This document shows, piece by piece, positions 53,013-64,000 of a DNA stretch of 64,000 nt; the first letter of the stretch is position 1, and the number at the start of each line of letters is the position of its first letter. The translations under genes and the position numbers were made by a program. The notes under the pieces were generated by a model. It saw only the letters and a list, made by a program, of their open reading frames with translations. It did not search any database and was not told where the DNA came from. The stretch comes from Lota lota (taxonomy: Eukaryota > Chordata > Actinopteri > Gadiformes > Lotidae), in assembly GCA_026745465.1 (NCBI GenBank), contig JACYXH010000087.1, positions 920,001-984,000 on the forward strand, read 5' to 3'.

Positions 53013-55642
53013 ATGGCAGAACAAGTGCCTCCCCCAACACACTCCTCGCCCTCGGCCACCTCACCCTCCTTCCATCACAACGGAAGGGCGTTGTCAGTTA
53101 GTCCCGTCGCCCATAGGGACACTGTTTCAGCCGCAAAGGGGTCCTGTAGCCCTAGACCTAGCACCACACCCCGCTCCCCACTGCGTCACATCCTCAGTCT
53201 GGCTTCTAGATCTGGGACGGGATGCCCTTCCGCCAGACCCAGCACCACAAGTCCAAGGATCGTTCCCAAACATTCAGAGTCCGATGGGCCCAGATTCGTC
53301 CTTCCAGCAACAAGGTAATAGAACCACTGCTCCTATGTGGCACAAGAACCTTATCTGTCTGAGCTGCCTGAGCTATGCTTGCTCCTAGGTTGGGTTGGGC
53401 ATCGAGAGCCCAGATTAACACCTGGACTAACACCACCACCATCCAGACCCTAACAATAGTCATGGGCCTGGTGGTCTGCTACTTAGGTAGCCAAAGAAAA
53501 TGAAAGGCCTGGATCATATATTTTATACATTAGAATGAACAACACTATTAACAGCATCTCCAAGCGGCCTTGTCCTCGTTGTTCTGCTCCTCGATGCCTA
53601 GCCTCTTTGCACCGTGGTGCTAGTGGTCTTTCCTCTCTCCTTGTTGAGCTCCTCCTAGTGGTCTGTCCTCTCTCCTTGTTGTTCTGCTCCTTGTGGTCTC
53701 TCCTCTCTCCTTGTTGAGCTCCTCCTAGTAGTCTGTCCTCTCTCTTTGTTGTTCTGCTCTTAGTGGTCTCTCCTCTCTCCTTGTTGTTCTGTTGCTAGTG
53801 GTCTCTCCTCTCTCCTTGTTGTTCTGCTCCTAGTGGTCTCTCCTCCTTGTTGTTCTGCTCCTAGTGGTCTGTCCTCTCTCCTTGTTGTTCTGTTCCTAGT
53901 GGTCTCTCCTCTCTCCTTGTTGTTCTGCTCCTAGTGGTCTGACCTCTCCTTGTTATTCTGCTGGTAGTGGTCTGACCTCTCCTTGTTGTTCTGCTGGTAG
54001 GCTAGAAGGAGTGCGAAGGAGGTGTCCCACTCTCAGACCGAGGAGTTGCTGGATCTGATCGCGGAGGCTCAACGACAGAGGATGGAGGACCAGAGGGCTC
54101 CGGGACCGGCTGTCGTATGTGGATCGTGCTGTCTGGACACCAGCCAAGACTTGTACAACATGCTGATTCACTACCAGGTGCTCAACACAAACCACATTAA
54201 AGAGTACACACTAGAGTCTAGACCAGAGTTTTTCAAACCATGGTTCGGGGGCCGGCACCGGGCCGTGCAGCAGTGGCTACTGGGCGGCACTCTAGCGCTT
54301 CAATAAACCGCTATATCATATAATTGACTGTCAACACCTGCGCTTCACGCTTGTTGATATGGGCCAAATACTAATTGAAATGTCAGACCATTGAATTAGC
54401 AGTCAACAAATTACACTGATTGAAAACTGACAACCCCTTACTTTTGACATTAACGTTAATTTGGTCATTCAGGTTTTGTATGTATAGTCTTATTTATGTA
54501 GGTCTAAGGTGACCCAAGACACTGAGGGTCAAGCACGACTGGGTCCTGTCTACAGAAAGTTGGCTGCTCGTCCTGAATGTCTGTGATTTTGCTGCCATCT
54601 AGAGCTTGCAATTCATAGAGCGTAAAATAATTAATAATACATATATCATATAATAAAAAATAATTAGTGCTGTTGCTTATGGAATTATGTGGTCAGAAGT
54701 TGGGGTTTTATCTCTTTTTAATGAGAAAGAAATTAATATGTTGTTGTTAGTTGTTGGTTGTATTGTCACCGGGGGGTGGTAAATTATTTTCCACAAAACG
54801 TCACAGGGAGAAACCAACAATACACCTTACACACATCATCGCACAACAGCAACAGACAGAAACTGTAGATCACAAGGAAAACTAACAATACACTTACACA
54901 CATCATCACAAAACAATGACAGACAGAAACTGTAGATCACAAGGAAAACTAACAATACACCTTACACACATCATCGCACAACAATAACAGACAGAAACTG
55001 TAGATCACAAGGAAACGAACAATACACCTTACACACATCATCGCGCAACAGATCTGGAGAGTAACAATACATAAAGCATAACACAGCAGCACAAAACAGT
55101 GACAAAAACAACATAAAAACACAAGACTCCTAGTTCCCTCAGCGAGTCGCCATGTTTAGGGCTGCTATGGCAACGGGGCCCAGGTTTTTGCCAAAGCGAG
55201 CCCTTCTGCCCCTCAGGGTCCTGTACCTGCACCAAGAGGGCAGAACGGTGACGTGACAATTGAGTGGGTGTGTGATGTTCGGTGCTATTGTTTGTGATGG
55301 CCTTTCAGTTGAGCTCTGAGAGTTTGGGAATGGGGAGACCTATTATATGGGCAGCAGTGTGGTTTGATTCAGTTTGAGTCTGAGAGCATGTTAAAGAAAC
55401 AGGTGGAGTAGCAGAGCAGGTGGGTTGGGCAATACTAGATTATATGAAATAGACTCAAATAGATGAAGGGAGAGTTGCAAATCGGGTATATTCATCACAC
55501 GTGGGAAATGCAGTCAAAGAAACCAAAGTAACAAATGTGTTATTTTAGAGGTTTATTCATTCAAATGTTTATTTGTATATTTAAATGTTTGCCCACATAT
55601 ACATAGATATACACAACAACATAACATAACACAGTTCTGTTC

Positions 55643-55733
<91 letters not shown>

Positions 55734-55859
55734 GTGTGTGTGCGGACGTGTATGTGTGTGTGTGTGTGTGTAGTCTAGGAGGATGGAGGACCAGAGATGT
55801 TGGATGCCAGATACGGATGAAGGTCCCACCCAGGTTTCTGACAGTCAGGAAGAGGGCTA

Positions 55860-55860
<1 letters not shown>
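53013..55860 (+). CDS. two-GoLoco G-protein signalling modulator (GPSM3-like)
   Basis: Three coding exons: 53013-53314, 54006-54177 and 55774-55860 (TAG). Phases join to 186 codons. The first exon encodes a Ser/Pro/Thr-rich N-terminus. GoLoco 1 (about residues 113-131, EELLDLIAEAQRQRMEDQR) resembles GPSM3 LLLDLVAEAQSRRLEEQR. GoLoco 2 (about 149-166, DLYNMLIHYQSRRMEDQR) is split by the second intron. Both keep the Asp-Gln-Arg triad whose arginine reaches the nucleotide of GDP-bound G-alpha i, so GDI activity is expected. The acceptor at 54004-54005 was chosen because the AG five bases earlier breaks the frame. GPSM3 itself has three such motifs, so PCP2 (GPSM4), with two, is the alternative. 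Confidence 0.78.
53570..54000 (+). repeat. 37-bp minisatellite of splice-acceptor-like units
   Basis: About eleven copies of a unit with CTCTCTCCTTGTTGTTCTGC and TCCTAGTGGTCT, ending against exon 2 of the GoLoco gene. It is the same family as 39117-39344 in rgs3. Confidence 0.92.
54178..55773 (+). other. GoLoco gene intron 2
   Basis: It contains a hAT-like repeat fragment near 54225-54300 (GTTTTTCAAACCATGGTTCG), a minisatellite of about 72 bp (54820-55050, words GACAGAAACTGTAGATCACA and ACACATCATC) and a GT run (55645-55770) that runs into the acceptor of the last exon. Confidence 0.7.
55645..55770. repeat. (GT)n microsatellite at the GoLoco gene acceptor
   Basis: A GT run interrupted once (GTGCGGACGTGTA), with the acceptor TAG at its very end: the pyrimidine tract of the last exon is made of UG repeat. 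Confidence 0.95.

Positions 55861-55918
<58 letters not shown>
55861..55918. repeat. (AC)n microsatellite after the stop codon
   Basis: The AC run begins on the base after the GoLoco gene TAG, so it forms the start of the 3' UTR. It is complementary to the GT run just upstream of the same exon. Confidence 0.95.
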
Positions 55919-55919
<1 letters not shown>

Positions 55920-58491
55920 ATCATTCAAAACTAAGGTCACAATCCTTTATGACAGTGATATGTTGTCCAACTTCATTCAATGTAATTGTGGTGGTTAATG
56001 TAGTAAAATACGAATGGTTCCAATCTTGCCAGCAGCCAAGTTGCTTTGGCTGTCTTGACCTTAGAATAAGTGGTGTTACAGTAAAGCCATTGTCTCGCTC
56101 TGTTACACTGTCACCAACATGAAGGATCGCTCAGTGCGCATCGGGGCAATAGATGTGATTGACTACACTGTATACCCTCTACTGCTACTTGCCTTAGAAG
56201 TGAATCCAAACACAGCTCTCTTTTGTGGCATTTTATATTCTGTCAGCGCTGGGTTGGATAAAATATGACGAACATGTGACACAGCCCAAATGAAAAGGTT
56301 GCAAAGCTGTTCAAGCTATTTACCCAGGAGTATCAAATGCTTCATATCACCAATGCCTGCTGTATACTCTTACTATGCATTATGCATAGGGACAAATTAA
56401 CTTCATTGTGGTTTGGATTGAAATATTTCTGTCATATGTGCTGGCATTAGCCGGACCGCAACCTAACACACAGACATATACTTTAGCCCATCAACAAAGT
56501 ATCCATTGCACTCAGCTGCTGAATATGGCAGTGGTTATTGAATACGCTTGTTGTTAAAACACCAATGGAAATGGCTGGTGGTGTAAGTGACTCCACCCCT
56601 TCAGACCCTCAGACCTTCCTGAAGCCCCTCAGACCTTCCTGAAGCCCCTCAGACCTTTCTGAAGACCCTCGGACCTTCCTGAAGCCACTCAGACCTTCCT
56701 GAAGACCCTCTGACCTTTCTGACGACCCTCATGCCTTCCTGAAGACCTTCAAGCCTTTCTGAAGACCCCCAGACCTTCCTTAAGACCCTCAAACCTTTCT
56801 GAAGACCCTCAGACCTTCCTGAATTCCCTCAGACCTTCCTTAAGACCCTCACACCTTTCTGAAGACCCCCAGACCTTTCTGAAGACCCTCTGACCTTTCT
56901 GACGACCCTCAGACCTTCCTGAAGACCTTCAAGCCTTTCTGAAGACCCCCAGACCTTTCTGAAGACCCTCAAAACTGCCTGGAGACCCTCAGACCTTTCT
57001 GAAGACCCTCAGACCTTCCTTAAGACCCTCACACCTTTCTGAAGACCCCCAGACCTTTCTGAAGACCCTCTGACCTTTCTGACGACCCTCAGACCTTTCT
57101 GAAGACCATCAGACGTGCCTGGAGACCCTCAGACCTTCCCGAAGACCCTAAGACCTTCCTGAAGCCCCCCAGACCTTTCTGAAGACCATCAGACGTGCCT
57201 GGAGACCCTCAGACCTTCCCGAAGACCCTAAGACCTTCCTGATGCCCCCCCAGACCTTTCTGAAGACCCTCTGACCTTTATGAAGACCCTAGGACCTTCC
57301 TGAAGCCCCTAAGACCTTCCTGAAGCCCCTAAGACCTAAGGACAAGAACTGAACTGCTCTCTTTTTAACAGCATTCTTATTTGATTTAGTATAGTATGAT
57401 GCATATAATATGTTTACTATAGAACCGTTTAATTTAAATACGCTAAATAATGGCATGTCAAGGTAACAAGCTCATAGTTTTTGGTTTCCGTAAATCCTAA
57501 AAACCATGCATGTTTCTGATAAACAATGCGCAGCCTACTACACAAGTGGTGGGTGGTTAGTTCCATAAAGGAATTAGTACAGGATTTTAGAAAAGAAAAA
57601 CACACAAAGACATCCAGAGTTGCCTGAGTTTATCCATCGTGCTTCCTTCAGGCAGCCTTTCTAGTCCTGCCAGGTGCACACACCATAAAGCCTACTGGCA
57701 TGGCTGGCCCTGTTCACTGCCTCTTTCACTGAATGGGATTTTCGTCTAATGTCGGCCTGTGAAGAGACACTGACTTGAAAAATTGTACTTGAAACATGAC
57801 TTAACCTGATTTGGGGAGCTTGTTAACACAAAACTACACATTAGGCCTACTGTTGAATGATTGGAACATTGTAGAATCCAGCTCCACAATTTCACTTGAA
57901 GCATGATGTACTCATTGTCAATTGTTTTGATTCTAAGGTCAATAAATGGGAAATGTCTGTTATAAATAAAGTAACATGTATAAATGTAAGTTAAAAAGTG
58001 CCTACCAAAAATACATTAAAGGTGGACAACATCAAATAAGAAATATGTTATGACCTACTTATGTTCTGTACAAGCATTTTGGTAACTTTGATTTAATGTA
58101 TTATGCTAGTATGCAATACAGCACCCACATTGTGAGTTCTTCTTAAGAGACTTGCAATTTGCAAGTGAATTGTCTAAGTCGCAAAATTAAGCAATTACCT
58201 AGCTTGACATTGCTAGACCAATTTGCAAATGTCTGCAAATATTTCTGAATGACAACTTGTATGAATTTATGTATGATCTTGCATTGCGTACGTGCAGGGG
58301 GATGAATACCCGTCATTGTGGACATATTATTGCGCTGATTTGCGCAGTGCATGCAAATGCGTTCTCTTGCGCATCTTCTCTACGTCATTCACGCGTCACA
58401 CCACGTATCAACAGCTGTTCCCAAGTAGTCGCCAGTAATGGTATTCAAGCCGAACACACATTGTACTCTGTAATATTCGCCCAAGATACGA
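55919..58491. other. GoLoco gene to qsox2 spacer
   Basis: It contains the presumed 3' UTR of the GoLoco gene, the 20-bp minisatellite at 56600-57340 and the qsox2 promoter. No further gene is seen. A polyadenylation site could not be chosen. Confidence 0.55.
56600..57340. repeat. 20-bp minisatellite
   Basis: About 37 copies of GACCCTCAGACCTTCCTGAA and close variants, with a longer-period pattern in which blocks of several units recur (for example ATCAGACGTGCCTGGAGACC twice). Confidence 0.95.

Positions 58492-64000
<5,509 letters not shown>

Noticed and set aside
56600-57340. Regularly spaced repeats that might suggest a CRISPR array
   Set aside because: The 20-bp units are contiguous with no unique spacers, and the context is vertebrate. 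It is a minisatellite.

Overview
This window is teleost fish nuclear DNA. It carries vertebrate genes split into many short exons with consensus GT/AG splice sites, fish-type tRNA-derived SINEs and DNA-transposon MITEs, and an extreme load of dinucleotide microsatellites and minisatellites. That repeat load would suit a gadiform such as cod, but this is only an inference. There are no bacterial operons, CRISPR arrays or phage genes. Most long open frames are translated microsatellites (Cys-Val, His-Thr, Ser-Leu or Arg-Glu runs) and are not genes.

Layout. (1) 1-2.7 kb: a minisatellite and unidentified sequence with weak exon candidates. (2) 4.2-12.7 kb, minus strand: a complete phf19 (Polycomb-like; Tudor, two PHD fingers, C-terminal chromo-like domain), 560 codons in 13 coding exons, with an E2F-like promoter motif. 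(3) 13.7-19.4 kb, minus strand: a complete fibcd1 (type II membrane, fibrinogen-domain acetyl-group receptor), 472 codons in 8 coding exons. (4) 20.4-45.5 kb, plus strand: a long rgs3 (low-complexity N-terminus, C2, tandem-repeat linker, PDZ, PH-like region, RGS), 27 coding exons whose phases all join, giving 1,600 codons, plus an alternative first exon at 30.95 kb. (5) 47.2-47.8 kb, minus strand: an intronless alkali myosin light chain gene, tail-to-tail with rgs3. (6) 48.3-51.4 kb: a tandem duplication bounded by GT arrays. (7) 53.0-55.9 kb, plus strand: a small two-GoLoco gene resembling GPSM3. (8) 58.5 kb to the window end, plus strand: the 5' part of qsox2 (signal peptide, thioredoxin domain with CGHC).

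RGS3, FIBCD1, PHF19 and QSOX2 homologues all lie on human 9q, so the cluster looks like a rearranged 9q-type block. GPSM3 is on human 6p21, a paralogous region. rgs3 and the GoLoco gene both act on G-alpha subunits (GTPase activation, and GDP-dissociation inhibition, respectively). The remaining genes look like ordinary neighbours rather than a pathway.

The most interesting signals are in splicing architecture. Several short introns carry AC repeats at the 5' end and GT repeats at the 3' end, which could pair and bridge the splice sites. An inverted, circularly permuted duplication flanks exons 5-8 of rgs3. One minisatellite, each unit of which mimics a 3' splice site, sits just before an exon in two unrelated genes. 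The rgs3 alternative first exon contains the 3' splice site of the long isoform. All exon models were assembled by eye from reading frames and splice consensus; no alignment or transcript data were available.
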